This document shows, piece after piece, positions 46,652-58,043 of a stretch of 64,000 bases of DNA. Source of the DNA: Ilex aquifolium (lineage: Eukaryota > Streptophyta > Magnoliopsida > Aquifoliales > Aquifoliaceae); NCBI GenBank assembly GCA_951799425.1, contig OX637391.1, positions 25,415,701 through 25,479,700 on the forward strand, in the 5' to 3' direction. The translations under genes and the position numbers were made by a program. Numbering within the stretch: position 1 is the first letter of the stretch; each line of letters opens with the position of its first letter. Below the pieces are notes generated by a model. It saw nothing but the letters and a program-made list of their open reading frames with translations. It made no database searches and was not told the DNA's origin.

Positions 46652-48420
46652 GGTGCACCATTTGCATGTTACACCACTGTTTGTGGGAATTTTTGTGGAT
46701 AATACCAATTTTTGTGGTGAAAATTCACCTTTCACATTTCATACAGATTTTTGTGTACATTAGTGCAAATTATGTGAAAATTTTGAAATTTTTTGTGAAA
46801 AATATCTGAATGTTGATCTGTATTCCCTTATTAAGAGTGCTTGGGTTAAATGATTGGTTGTTTGTTGTTGTGAACCCTGAGCACATGAGCATATTATAGA
46901 AGTTAATCCTATGCGTGAGTATCACATATGTATCTACTTTTGAACTCAACCGTATGTGCTCCTTGAATGTATAATTTTAGCAATTTACGGATTGGATTTA
47001 TATTTGAGGCTTGACATAAATAGTGGAGATGAGTAAGAACCCATGAGAGCTTTAGTGCCAATCATTTTTGGAGGGGACTTACATTTACTTAAGGAACAAT
47101 TCTTAAATTTCAAATTTGTTCAATAGTCTCGTTATGCTTGTTTCGGTTAGGTGCATTTATGTAGTTGATTGACTGGTCTTGAAATGTACATTGCTCTCCT
47201 ATGCTTACCTAGAAGTGATCTTAGGCCATCTTTGAATATTTCGAGCATTTTCCTTTTTCTTGTGAAATATTATCCCTAGTGCCGTGATTGAGCCTTAATT
47301 GAAATTCGTTTCTATGAAACACATTTGACCAAGCCAATGAAAATGATAAATATATGTCTTACCTTGGTTGTTCCTAGTACTGAATATGAGTGATTGTAAA
47401 AAAGAAGGAAGTATGGTGTGGAAACTCAAACAAAGGGATGAATGATGTTGAAACTCAAAGAGTTGAACGGAAAAAGAATGAAAATCCAAGAAAAGGAGAA
47501 AAGGGGGTGAGAAGAAGAAAAAAATGATCAAAAGAAAAGGAAAATGTTAAGGAAAAGAAAGAAAAGAAACAAAGAGTATGGTGATGGTGTAAGAATGAAA
47601 ATCCCATGAAAAGGGAGGTGTTTCTGAAATAAAAGTCTTTCACTCGGAACAACCCTATTTGTTATCCCATGTCCTTCGTTTCTTTTGCCTCAATATCGCC
47701 CCAAGGCCCCATTATAACCTTTGAAGTCCTAAATGATCTAGAAAAGCATGGGAGATGCATAATTTTAAAGAAAATGATGAGTTAGTCTTGCTACCCAATG
47801 CCCTAGCATTCTTTTCATTAGATTATGCCAAAGTCGCTTCATTTTCATACATGAACTTCATTTTTGGATTACATGTGAGCACACTTTGTTTTGTACACAA
47901 GATTCTATCTCACATGTACACATGGAGTGCATGCCAGGATAACTAGAGTGTATTTCATTGTTAAGAGTGACCTTTGGTGAGTTTTGCATTGAAGCTGAAT
48001 TTGGCTAGCCATTCTAATGTGAATTATGTTGCATAAATGCTCAAATTACTTTTCCAATCCACACACACACGAGTTTGAAAATGAATGTGTAGGTGCATAA
48101 TTTAGACTAGTATTTAAGGCTATAATGATGTTCATGTGTGCTTGGTTCGGGCAGTTGAACGACGTGTTAGGTAGCCCTATGCTTTAAGGATGGCAGAATA
48201 TTGCTCAACTTTCGATATTTGATAAGTTTTAGGAATACCATTGCTATTTGAATTCATGTTTCATATTTTGGGTATTCATTTTGTTAGTTTAAATTAGAAT
48301 TCCATGTCTCATACTTTGAAAACATCAAAATCTTAAATCATGTTGCAATTTCGGAAATGACTTTGGGCATGATAAACCAATTGTGGTTCATAAGATTGGT
48401 TCAAGTCTCTGGTAGGCTAT
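46652..48420 (+). other. K conserved non-coding block
   Basis: It aligns along its length with H 33530-35230. It has the GATCTTAGGCCAT and CCCTAGTGCCGTGATTGAGCC phrases and a purine-rich tract at 47395-47610. No gene is seen. Confidence 0.7.
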
Positions 48421-48509
48421 AGGTTTTAGAAAAGGTGTTTAAATGTGTTGGAGTTGAGAAAGGATTGATTGGATGTGAATTTTTGAAAAAAGGATTGGTT
48501 TTGCAGCAA

Positions 48510-48616
48510 AGGCAAAACCTTCCGGAAGGTTTTGCCTACTGGAACTTTTTGACCCAGACAGTAAGCAAAACCTTCTGGAAGGTTTCTGTCGACCTTCCGA
48601 AAGGTTTTGCCCAGAA
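48510..48616 (+). promoter_or_regulatory. CCGG palindrome array upstream of K ORF2
   Basis: Three AACCTTCCGGAAGGTT-type units, two with one base changed. The last two, joined by TCTGTCGAC and ending TTTTGCCCAG, repeat the end of the K LTR array (51030-51080) almost exactly. It lies about 280 bp before the ORF2 ATG. Confidence 0.85.
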
Positions 48617-48896
48617 AATAAAAAACAAGGGTCTTAAAGTAAAAAATTTTGAAAAAAACCCTTCACATTTTCAATCCATCTCTTGCACTCCAACACTCTC
48701 CTCTCCTCATACTCTCTTCTAAATTTCAAATCACTTCTCCCAACTCTCAATTCTCTTACTTTCTCTTGTTTAGGGTTGAATCTTAGAGCATTTTAGCCGA
48801 AAATTTCAAGTGTGCTCCACAAAAACCCTAGGTTGCCATTTTCCCCAATTTGTGCGGTTTCTCTGATCTTTTCCAACCTTACTCGACTCCATTGCA

Positions 48897-50222
48897 ATGG
48901 CTAGGATTAATGGGCTGTCTATGGAGGTACTTGAGCCCTTTGAGAGTATATGGCGGATGTTTTTGATGGTTTTAGGTATTGGGACACTGTTGATGCTCAT
49001 GGCCCGTACCAAAAGAACGGGCCCGGACTCTCCTCCACCCATAGGCTCGAGCTCCCGAAAGAGAGCCAGGGAGGGCCCAAGTGGCCAAGAGAGGCGGACC
49101 AAGACAAGACACGGCACCCAGAGGCAAAGGATTGAGGAGAAGGGCATAACTTGTGAACGTCATGTCGACAAGGTTTCTTTGGGACCTACAAATGAGGTCA
49201 TGAAAATTATCGAACAACGGGGTTTGAAATTGTGGTTTGAGGAAGTAAAAGGGTATAACTTGAGCTTGTGTCGCAAATTCTTTAAAAAATTGTCAATGTT
49301 TGGAGATAACGGCAGGGGTTGAGAACCAATGTGAGGGGTAAGACATTCGAGGTGGCCCCTGACACAATAGCCACGACGATGGGCTACGAGAGACCTCCCC
49401 ATACCACCCTAGTCCACCCACATAATATGGATGGGGGTAGGACTCTTAGAGACTACGTGGCCCTCACCTATGAGGACCCAACCACGTTCACGGGAACAAC
49501 GTTGGTCAGGGGCCTCAAGCTTGCATACGGGGTTATGAATAAATTGTTGCATTATAACTTGATGCCCCGGGGTTCAGAGAAGAACCCAAACCTAGAGAAG
49601 TTGGCTTTACTTCATGCTTTTATGATGGGGGTTGCCATTGATGTGGCTTATGTGATTTGGTTGAAGATGCGGGAGTTTGCCTAGGCTGCAAAGCCGAAGG
49701 CAAACCTCCCATTTGGCAACCTCGTCACCAAATTGTGTGACCTGCCTAAGGTCAAACACTATGCTCATGATGCCCTGCTCCCCCCAGAGACTGGAGCGAT
49801 TAGCAAGTCCATCAACTTGAAGAAAGCTGCCAGGACTAGGGGGGGGGGAGAGCTAGGGCTAGGGAGCCAGAGCATTCTGAGGCCGGGCCTTCTTCTGTAG
49901 CACCCCCATCACCAGCACCTACACCAACCCCTACACCAGCCCCAACCCATACCATTCCTCAACACTTGGATGCTTTAGAGTCCACTATGCACAGCCTGAC
50001 GGTCATGGTTACGAGACTTTTTGAGCATATTTTCTCGGGTGAGCCTGTCCCCGGTGGACCACCACCACCTCCACAGCCTTCAGCTGGACCCTCTACTGCT
50101 GCTTCTATGCCCTCCGGACTTTGGAGGTGGGAGAGGATGATGACGAGGATGAGGACGAGGAGGAGTCAAAGTCCGAGTCCGAGACTGAGGGCAAGGACGC
50201 TTTTGGCGAGGAGGAGGACTGA
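48897..50222 (+). pseudogene. K ORF2 (putative plant transposon protein), broken
   Basis: The start MARINGLSMEVLEP is followed by a hydrophobic segment (WRMFLMVLGIGTLLMLM) and MARTKRTG, the same order as in D. The core has CERHVDKVSLGPTN, GYNLSLCRKFF, FEVAPDTIATTMGYE and LTYEDPTTFTG. A one-base shift near 49318, TAG at 49682-49684 and a G-run shift near 49845 break it. A coil (LDALESTMHSL), a Pro-rich stretch and an acidic tail ending at TGA 50220-50222 remain. The hydrophobic N-terminus could be a membrane anchor. Confidence 0.78.
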
Positions 50223-50526
50223 GGATTTTTCTTTGTTTTGTTTTGAATTTTGGTTGTACACAGTTAGGGTTCCTGGTGTCGGCCAGTATAAGTGTCATTA
50301 GGTTTTGGCCGTTTTGTTTTAGGACTTGAACACATTGTAAAGAACTTTTTGAAGTGCTCAATTAAATACCGCAATTGTGTTGTTTATCATAGTTCAAAGC
50401 TATTCCCTTAATTGCAATGTGATTTTTGGATCTTGAATTGTTATGATATTTACTTGTATAAATGGATGTTTAATGTTGTTATAGCTTGTGGTTGGAAATA
50501 ATTTTTGCTAGGGACTAGCAAAGCTC

Positions 50527-50537
50527 AAGTTGGGCGG
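50527..50537 (+). other. Polypurine tract of K
   Basis: AAGTTGGGCGG directly before the LTR start TGTGATTAGC. Confidence 0.8.
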
Positions 50538-52339
50538 TGTGATTAGCAAAAAAACATGACATATATTGTATGCTAATATGCCCCTCTACACTTTTTTTTT
50601 CATGAAATTGGGGAGAAATGCGTTTAATCTTCGTGTTGATGGATTTTTGTGTGAATGCAGGTGAAATGATGTAAATGACATGAGTTAAACCCCCATTGAA
50701 GTGGTTGAAGTCAATGAAGAAGAAGGGGGTAGCTTAAAGGATGGTCTAGAGGGTAAAGAAGCCAAGAAAATGCAAATTGGTTGAAAACCTTCCGGAAGGT
50801 TTGGGTAAAAACCTTCCGGAAGGTTTTGCCTTGGATTTCTTTTTCACAGCCAAAACCTTCCGGAATGTTTTGTCTACTGGAGTAAAACATTCCGGAAGGT
50901 TTTGCCTATTGGAGTGAAACCTTCCCGAAGGTTTTGCCTACTGGAATAAACCTTCCAGAAGGTTTTGCCTACTGGAATAAACCTTCCAGAAGGTTTTGCC
51001 TGCTAGCTGCTTCATTTAACTATTCATGCACAAACCTTCCGGAAGGTTTCTGTCGACTTTCTGGAAGGTTTTGCCCAGACAGCTTTTAACTCAAGCTCTG
51101 CCATTTGGGGGTCCCACTTACACTTCTCCAACAGATCCCCTGACATCCCCTGCACGTCTAGAAGCCTCCCCTCACCTCTACTTGGACTTGGAAGGCCATT
51201 GCAATAATGAGGAGGAGAAAGAAGAGGCATCCCTTTCAGCCCCCTATGATGGGAATCACACCACACAGGCTTGGGGGACACTCCATGGACGTTTTTGGCA
51301 AGCTTCTCCACTATTATTCAGCATTAGATAGTATTACATTGTAATATAGAGAGAGAGTCCGAGGAAGAAGATGAATAGTGCTAGAGAGAGAAATTAATAT
51401 TTCTGCATTTTCTTTCCATACATTGTCTTGCAATCTCTTGTAAGAATCTTCTAAGCTTTCTTTTTAGTCTTTAATGTCATTTACTGCAAGTTTCTTTCAA
51501 GTTTGGCCTGTCATTCTAGCTTTCACCATTAATGTTATTCAAGCTTTCTTCATTTCCTAGTTTAAAAGTGGGTATTGCATTTCTCTCTTTGTAGTTAAGT
51601 TTTCTTGCATTAACTTAACTTAAATATTCATTACTTGATAATATCTTTCCATTACATTATTGTCTTTGAATTAAGTATGAGTAGTTAAGCTTTTACGTTG
51701 GCTAATCCAAGGGAGACCTCCTCTTGGGTATGCCATTTCAACTCATCTTCATTCCTCCTCTCGGTGTACGATGGTTCGGTTTGACTGGGTTGGGTGTGGA
51801 CATGGTTGTGAGTATTTGATATCCCGTAGACTTGTTACGGGTTATGCTTGGATCCTCACCTCCATCGCGTCCCCAGCTTCCCACGAATCAATCGAGCATT
51901 TAGGCACAATTGGAGGAAGGTTTCGAGTTGACTTGGCATTCCCATTGGAGTGAACCTTTTGGATTAGCCAACACTTGTTTCCCATTTCATTTTCGATAAA
52001 AAAACACAAATCACAAACCTCAAACAACAAAAGATTTTTACATTTCCCCTTTTTACCAAAATCACCTTCAACACGATTCACCTCCTTCCCTGAGGAGACG
52101 ACCTTGGAATACAATTCCAAGTAAAACACGACACTCAAAAGTCTTCTTGCGCTTGGGAAGCATTTTTGTTCATCACACGCATTTTACACATTTCATTCAT
52201 TTCATCCACCACCATTCTGTTGCCCTTTCTTTTGACATCATTCCAAGGGAGAGTGACACTCCCCTTCACACATACACCATATAAAAATTGAGGGATGGTG
52301 TTTGGAGACTAGGAAAACTACAACAAAAAATATCAAGCA
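50538..52339 (+). repeat. 3' LTR of element K
   Basis: 1802 bp, from TGTGATTAGCAA to AATATCAAGCA. Its U5 half resembles the J LTR and its U3 carries the palindrome array at 50784-51080. It is followed by CTAAC (52340-52344), the expected half of a target duplication, inside a C-type LTR. Confidence 0.87.
50784..51080 (+). repeat. CCGG palindrome array in the K LTR
   Basis: Nine AACCTTCCGGAAGGTT-type units, several with one base off. Five are spaced about 30 bp apart by TTGCCTACTGGAATA-type spacers. The ORFs called across it are artefacts. Confidence 0.9.
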
Positions 52340-52733
52340 CTAACCTAAACAGTTGATGTGTTATGGTTTAATATACATCAGACTTACCGGTTAATTTTTT
52401 TGTGACCTAGAAGTTAATTGTTGTAAGGTGGCCTTTCCAGCACTTAACCAATATAAAGCATATTGGATCCTTAAACTGAAGGGTACCTTTTTATATTATT
52501 AACATTTAGTTTACTTACGCATTTTATTTACTCAGTCTAGTTATCAATCTAAGCTCACATCACAAGCTATCTTGTGTTACACTGCTTTAACAACAACTTT
52601 ACTATTCTTATTTTAAATTCCAATTATTAAAACTCTTCTTGGAATCGATCTTGGACTTAAACTGAGTAAACTACAATTCGACCACTTATACTTGGGTGTA
52701 TGATATAAAGCAGGTCACAAAATAGGTCGAATC
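52340..52733 (+). repeat. C-type LTR remnant, probably the 3' LTR end of C
   Basis: It matches 10595-10830 from TTTACTTACGC to the terminal CGAATCA and extends further left. Its left part was displaced by the K insertion. It is an inverted copy of about 390 bp at 53484-53885. Confidence 0.8.
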
Positions 52734-53483
52734 AGTCCCTCACCATATCCTTCATGATCGGATTTAGCCATCTTTGTGGTTGTCGGTACGGCTTGGAGTC
52801 TTCTTCTAGATAGATGCTGTGTGTGCAAATGAGGGAGCTTGTCCCCTTGATGTTGGCAATTGTCCAACCAATTGCTCCCTTATGCCTCCTCAACACTTTC
52901 AATAGATCCTCTTTTTTCTTTGCCTCCAAAGCTGAACTTATTACCACTGGGAAGGTCTCATGCTCCCCCAAGAATGCATATTTGAGGTTGGATGGTAATG
53001 GCTTCAACTCCAAGATGAGCTTTTGCACAGTTGATGGAAAGATCTTGTTCTCTTGGAAAGGAAGCCTCTCAAATGTTGGGGTCCATTTTTCTACCCCTTG
53101 TAAACTTTCCAGCTCCTCTTGATCAACAATCTCCTCCTCCCCTAACTTCAAAGTGCTCAATAGCTCCAACTGATTCTCCACCAAAGTATCAATCCTATTG
53201 ACTTCATGCACTTCCTTGTCATCACCCGGTTGCTTGTAAAAGTTGAACACGTTGAGGTCCATTGTCATATTTCCGAAAGCTAGCTTCATTTGACCGTTCC
53301 AGCAATTAGTCACATCATTAGATGTAGCAAGAAAAGGTCCACCGAGTATGATGCGAATTTGTGAACTAGGATTAACAACCAGATAAGTATCAAGTACAAT
53401 AAAATCAACAGGGAAATAGAATTTATGAACTTGGACTAAGACATCCAAAACTACTCTCCTTGGTGTTATAACACTACGATCCG
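52734..53483 (-). pseudogene. pol: Element G: Athila protease-reverse transcriptase linker fragment
   Basis: About 238 codons are open (from 53448). They run from the protease C-side ([31 protein letters not shown]) through the acidic linker (ELESLQGVEKWTPTFERLP) to the start of reverse transcriptase ([24 protein letters not shown]). Both ends are sharp joins to C/E-type LTR ends facing inward. It is the remains of an Athila element that was target for C and E. Confidence 0.85.
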
Positions 53484-54377
53484 TGATTCGACATGTTTCG
53501 TGACCTGCTTTATATCATACACCTAAGTATAAGTGGTTGAATTGTAGTTTAATCAGTTTAAGTCCAAGATCGATCCCACAAAGAGTTTTAATAATTGGAA
53601 TTTAAAATAAGAACAGTAAAGTTGTTGTTAAAACAGCGCAACATAAGATGGCTTGTGATGTGAGCTTAGATTGATAACTAGACTAAGTAAATAAAATGCG
53701 TAAGTAAACTGTAAAAAGACAATAATATGAAAGGTACCCTTCATTTTAAGGATTCCATATGCCTTATTGGTTAAGTACTAGAAATACCACCTTATAACAA
53801 ATAACTTCTAGGTCACTGAAAAATCAACCGGTAGGTCTGATGTATATTAAACCATAACACAACAACTGTTTAGGTTAGCTGGTGGTGTATGCATCAATTG
53901 ATTAATTCAAGTAAATCAGAAGGTCAAGTCATACAGGAGAAATACTGGAATTACTCAATTAGCAGTTTTATGTATCAGTTAAACAACCCTAGTGAACCAG
54001 AAGGTCAAGCCATTCAGGAGGATCACTTAGGTTATTCATCTGACAACTTTATACCATGCAACAGTTAAACATCCTTAGTGCACCAGAAGGTCAAGCCATT
54101 CAAATGGAACACTTTAGATATTCCATCGATAGGTTGATGATTCACTGATGACATAATTCCGGGCTACGTATTGAACTGAAAGCATTGGCTATGCCGAGAC
54201 TTAACCTGTCTATAACCAATCAATCAACTTTTACGTAACACCCAATTACATATATCACTGTATCATGCATGAAGTATATAATAGAAGATAGTATGGTATA
54301 GAATATTAATTACTGCTCGGTGTTCATAACCATGAGCATGTTATAAATATAACCATCCATTAGTTAAGGGAAGTATA
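53484..54377 (-). repeat. E 3' LTR, part beyond the Helitron
   Basis: In element orientation it ends GTCGAATCA like C. It continues without gap at 60083 once the Helitron is removed. No gene is seen. Confidence 0.82.
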
Positions 54378-54589
54378 TCTATAATATAAAACAGAGCGGC
54401 TTCAACATCCAACGGTCTCAAATCAATTCATTCATCCAACGGCCACTAATTCTTCTTTCATTTCCCTCCAAACTCATCTCTTTCCACTCATAATTTTTTT
54501 TCAAATTCAAACCAACCCCAGTCACTTCTGTCAGAGACTCCCCAGCGACACCAAGGCCTTCTCTCAGACAAGCCATACCCTCTCTCTCT

Positions 54590-54775
54590 TTCTCTCTCTT
54601 TATGTCTCTCTCTGTTACGCTCTAGCGACGGCACGAGGAACACCAGCAACACCACCACCACTGCCACTTCGTCTGCAACACCACCACATCCCCAGCTACA
54701 CAGCCAGTGCCACCATATCGCCAGCGACACAGCCACCGCCACCACCACTGCTACAGCCACACACCCCTCCCAGGT
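54590..54775 (+). repeat. Leader-like segment with a second copy near the Helitron end
   Basis: CTCTCTCTGTTACGCTC followed by GCCAGCGACACAGCCA-type sequence recurs at about 59087-59180 as CTCTCTCTGTTAGGCC followed by ATCGCCAGCGACACAGC. It looks like the pyrimidine-rich 5' leader of a captured gene present twice. Confidence 0.55.
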
Positions 54776-55482
54776 ATCCCTATTCTCTGCTTCTCTCTGC
54801 CCCGACCCTCTGCTTTCTCTCTCTCCTCTCCCTCTTCTCTGCATACACACACTAACACACCCATCAACCACACACTCACACATAAACTCATCGTCCATAC
54901 ACTCACACACACAAATAATTTCAAAATTAAGCTTGTTAATTGGACTAAATTGATGTTGTTAATTTGTAGTTAATAGGGTTGTGTCTTTTCCTCTCTGTCT
55001 TCATCTCTGCACACACACACAAACCTCCCTTTACTCCACCAAACATACTCACCAAATGTTCGATGAAATATCTGAGAGAGCTTTGTTCCTCTTCGTTCTT
55101 CAATGATTATACAAGCAGTCAATTAGTTCTGAAGGTCCCCATTTTTTCCCCTGCAAATTTTCACTTCCTTGGTAATACATATGGACATGGGTTGATTCTT
55201 TTAGTTCTTGCATTGTGCTTGCTTCAATGTTTGATCTATCATTGTGGTTTTGTTCATGGGAAGGTTGACATGTTGAATAATTGCCAAGTTTTCTGGTTCG
55301 GTTATTAAGGCATGGTTGTATAAGGGAAGAATTTTTTATTTCTAGCATGTTGTGCACGCCTGAATTTATCGAACCTACTTTTGTGTGATATTCCTTTAGC
55401 GTAAAAGATTCGCATGAAGTTTTTATGTGGCAGATTCTGTTCCTGTGCCGCTTTAAACTACCATGAAGTTTTTATGTGGCAG

Positions 55483-55562
55483 ATTCTACTCCAAACCACT
55501 TGTGTGTTATGCGGATGGAGTGTTTGATTCGCGCAATAACCGTTATGTTACTGTTAGGGAAG
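55483..55562 (+). pseudogene. Captured exon 1 of an S9 (prolyl oligopeptidase-like) gene
   Basis: An acceptor (TGTGGCAG) precedes an open exon reading FYSKPLVCYADGVFD, SRNNRYVTVRE, and a donor AG/GTACAC follows. It joins in phase to the exon at 55671, making the codon for Asp across the junction. The wording YADGVFD, NRYVTVRED is typical of plant prolyl-oligopeptidase/acylaminoacyl-peptidase-like proteins (the At5g36210 type, from memory). Only a few percent of such a gene is present, so it cannot encode the enzyme. Confidence 0.65.
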
Positions 55563-55670
55563 GTACACTATCAATGTACTGTTCATCCTTCAAAGACTCT
55601 GTGCTAATTCTTTCCTTTCATTAAGTACTTATTTATTTCTTGATTCAGTTATTACATTTCATCTTAATAG

Positions 55671-55742
55671 ATCGCCGTAAGAGTAGTTTGAACCCAACCA
55701 CAACTATTGTATCAGTAGACCTCAGCAATAACAACATCCAAG
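55671..55742 (+). pseudogene. Captured exon 2 of the same S9-like gene
   Basis: An acceptor (CATCTTAATAG) precedes the exon and a perfect donor (AAG/GTAAGT) follows. It reads RRKSSLNPTTTIVSVDLS, then NNNIQ, with the first Asp completed from the previous exon. LNPTTTIV after VREDRR is the matching continuation in the S9 family. The intron between the exons is 108 bp. Both splice sites and the frame are intact, so capture was from genomic DNA and fairly recent, or the exons are still spliced. Confidence 0.68.
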
Positions 55743-57962
55743 GTAAGTATTTCTTGATGAAATTAATTTCCTTCTTTTTTTTTTAACTATTGAGGTGTGG
55801 GGAAGTGAATGTTGCATTGCACCTTTATGCCAGGCTAAATTTGTACCAAAAATTGGATCACATGTTTTTGGATCTCATTCTCTCTAATCACCCCCAGCAC
55901 ATAACACACAAATAAACCCATCACACACAAATCACACACACACACACACAAACAAACCAAGCACACACACACCCAACACAGACCCAGCACCCACTCACCC
56001 ACACACCCACTCACAAACAAACCCACACACCATTGCGGACACACACACCAAGTGTTTGTTGGAATTACCGACAAAAATTTTGTGTTCTCTACCAATGTTT
56101 TTTATTATTACCGAGTTTCTGCATCCATTTTCTAGCAATGTGGGAGTTAGAGATCATGACTTGATCTTGCTGTGAGATATTCTTTTTCTATTTCTTGCCT
56201 TGGTTTGTTGTCCATGGTAAAAATACCTCCTTAGCTTCCCATATGTTTTACCCTAGAAGGAATTGGTTGAAGCTTTGGCTTTGATTTGTTTCTATAATTA
56301 TCTCTCTCTTGTCTTCTTCTTTTTGCTTTGATACTTGAGAGGCTTCAGATGGGCCTAGCACCTGCAAATGTTCTATTGCTTTTAATGGCCAGCAAACATC
56401 AGGCCATCCTGTTGATGCAAGTTGGTCCTTTTAAGCAACTCGCACAGTTTGACCTTTCCTTAAAAGTAATGTATCATATTTGTGATGGTTTCAATTTGGC
56501 AAACAACCTTGGTCTCTTCGGCCTCTAGAAACTAAATGGCCCCTTGGCTACAGGTTCAAAATGATTAGTTTGAATATATATTTTTTTTAATCATGCAGTC
56601 CTTAAATATTGAAAAAAAAAACAAATGAGAAATGTTCTTAGGGGACCAAGTAACTCTGTACACTGTCCACCCATCCCCATATCCCTTATTAGCAGTAGTA
56701 ACACTGAGGGAGCATTGAAGTAGCATGTTTTAGATGGAATAAATGGTCAAGAACTGGGCTATATGTTTAGTTTTTAGGATTAGATGAACCTAGGAACCTT
56801 TGCATAGTACTTTGTTGTTGTTCGGTGTGTCGGTGTGATGATTGGTCAATATCCTTTAGTCAGGACATTTTTTGGGGTATAATGTGTTGAAATTATGTTT
56901 CTCTTGGATTTTAATTGATTCTTTCACTAAATTTTACTTGATCTACACTTTTTTGATTTTTTCAATTTTTCACTGTGTTATATCACATCCAAGCAAACAG
57001 TAAGATGGTATTTAAGGAAGAGAAAGCAATGTTGATGGTCTAAGGTGTGTTGATTCTTGATTTTTTGAAGATCTGTTAATGGAGTTTGAAAGCAGCTCCA
57101 AATTTTAAATTTTTTGAATTTTTTATTTTATTTTTAGGATGTAAATATTCTTTATTATTGGGGTTCCCTAAGCGGGTTTGTCAATTTTTTTTTAAATAAC
57201 TGCTGCATATTTGATTAATCTGACATTGGATATGGATTGGATATTGTTATCTACTTAAGGAGATTATTAAAGATCTGTTTTTTTACGCAGCATGTTAATA
57301 AATCAATTGTTAAGGACATAGTTAGTGCATGAGGTTTTTATCATTGTTATTAGATCGATATAATATAACACATGCTTCTCATTTTGAAGATTCATTGCAG
57401 CTTTCATAAGAATTCAATATTTTTGGGTAAATTCATTATAATCTTTTCAGTTATTAAGCATACTAATTGGTACTTGAACACAAAAGGATCGAACACAAAA
57501 GGATTATACTATGTTTGACAAAAGGATTATATGGTACTTGAACCACCCACTATTTATTTGATAAAGTGCATATAATGTGTTTGACAAAAGGATTGTAAGG
57601 TACTCGAGTAACATACCAATCAAAATTATACCAATGTTAACAGCAAGCCAGTCCCACCCTTAGACCAGCACAACCCACCACCATTTACTATTTGTCTTAT
57701 TTAATGTTATTGAATTGGTTTTGTTGTTATGATTTGAATTCGTGTAATCAATATCCATGGTATTTGACAAACAAACTTTTTGGTGATGGAAATTTTAGGT
57801 TTACTTTTTGATATCCCTGGTGTGAATATCATATTTACTTTTTCCTAATTGAATCTAACAGTGCGTTATTTTATTGACATCCATTGTCTCATGTTCCTTA
57901 TCATGACTTGCATCAGTCATAATGCATTTGCTTCATTATTGATTGCATTTTTTATTGTTTAG
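55743..57962 (+). other. Helitron interior without a recognised gene
   Basis: AT-rich DNA with a CA microsatellite (about 55925-56045). The ORF at 56328-56528 (66 codons) has no recognisable motif. I see nothing that supports a gene. Confidence 0.5.
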
Positions 57963-58043
57963 GGAGCCAGTTACTTTAAATGATGCTGGATTTAGAGGAA
58001 CTAAGTTCATTCTCATTTGCTATCTTTCAACATGGTCTTCAAG
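57963..58043 (+). pseudogene. Possible further captured exon, unrecognised
   Basis: A good acceptor (TTTATTGTTTAG) and donor (AAG/GTAAGT) enclose 81 bp with one open frame, EPVTLNDAGFRGTKF onward. I do not recognise the family. It could be chance. Confidence 0.3.

Noticed and set aside
50784-51080. CRISPR-like regular repeats
   Set aside because: The unit is a self-complementary word with near-constant spacers inside a plant LTR. Spacers are not unique and no cas genes exist here.
54488-54910. Minus-strand ORF of 140 codons in the Helitron
   Set aside because: Low-complexity Val/Ala and Glu/Arg runs caused by CT- and CA-rich DNA; the other strand looks like a gene leader.
56328-56528. Small ORF in the Helitron as a gene
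   Set aside because: No motif, no splice context that I can defend, and no similarity I recognise.
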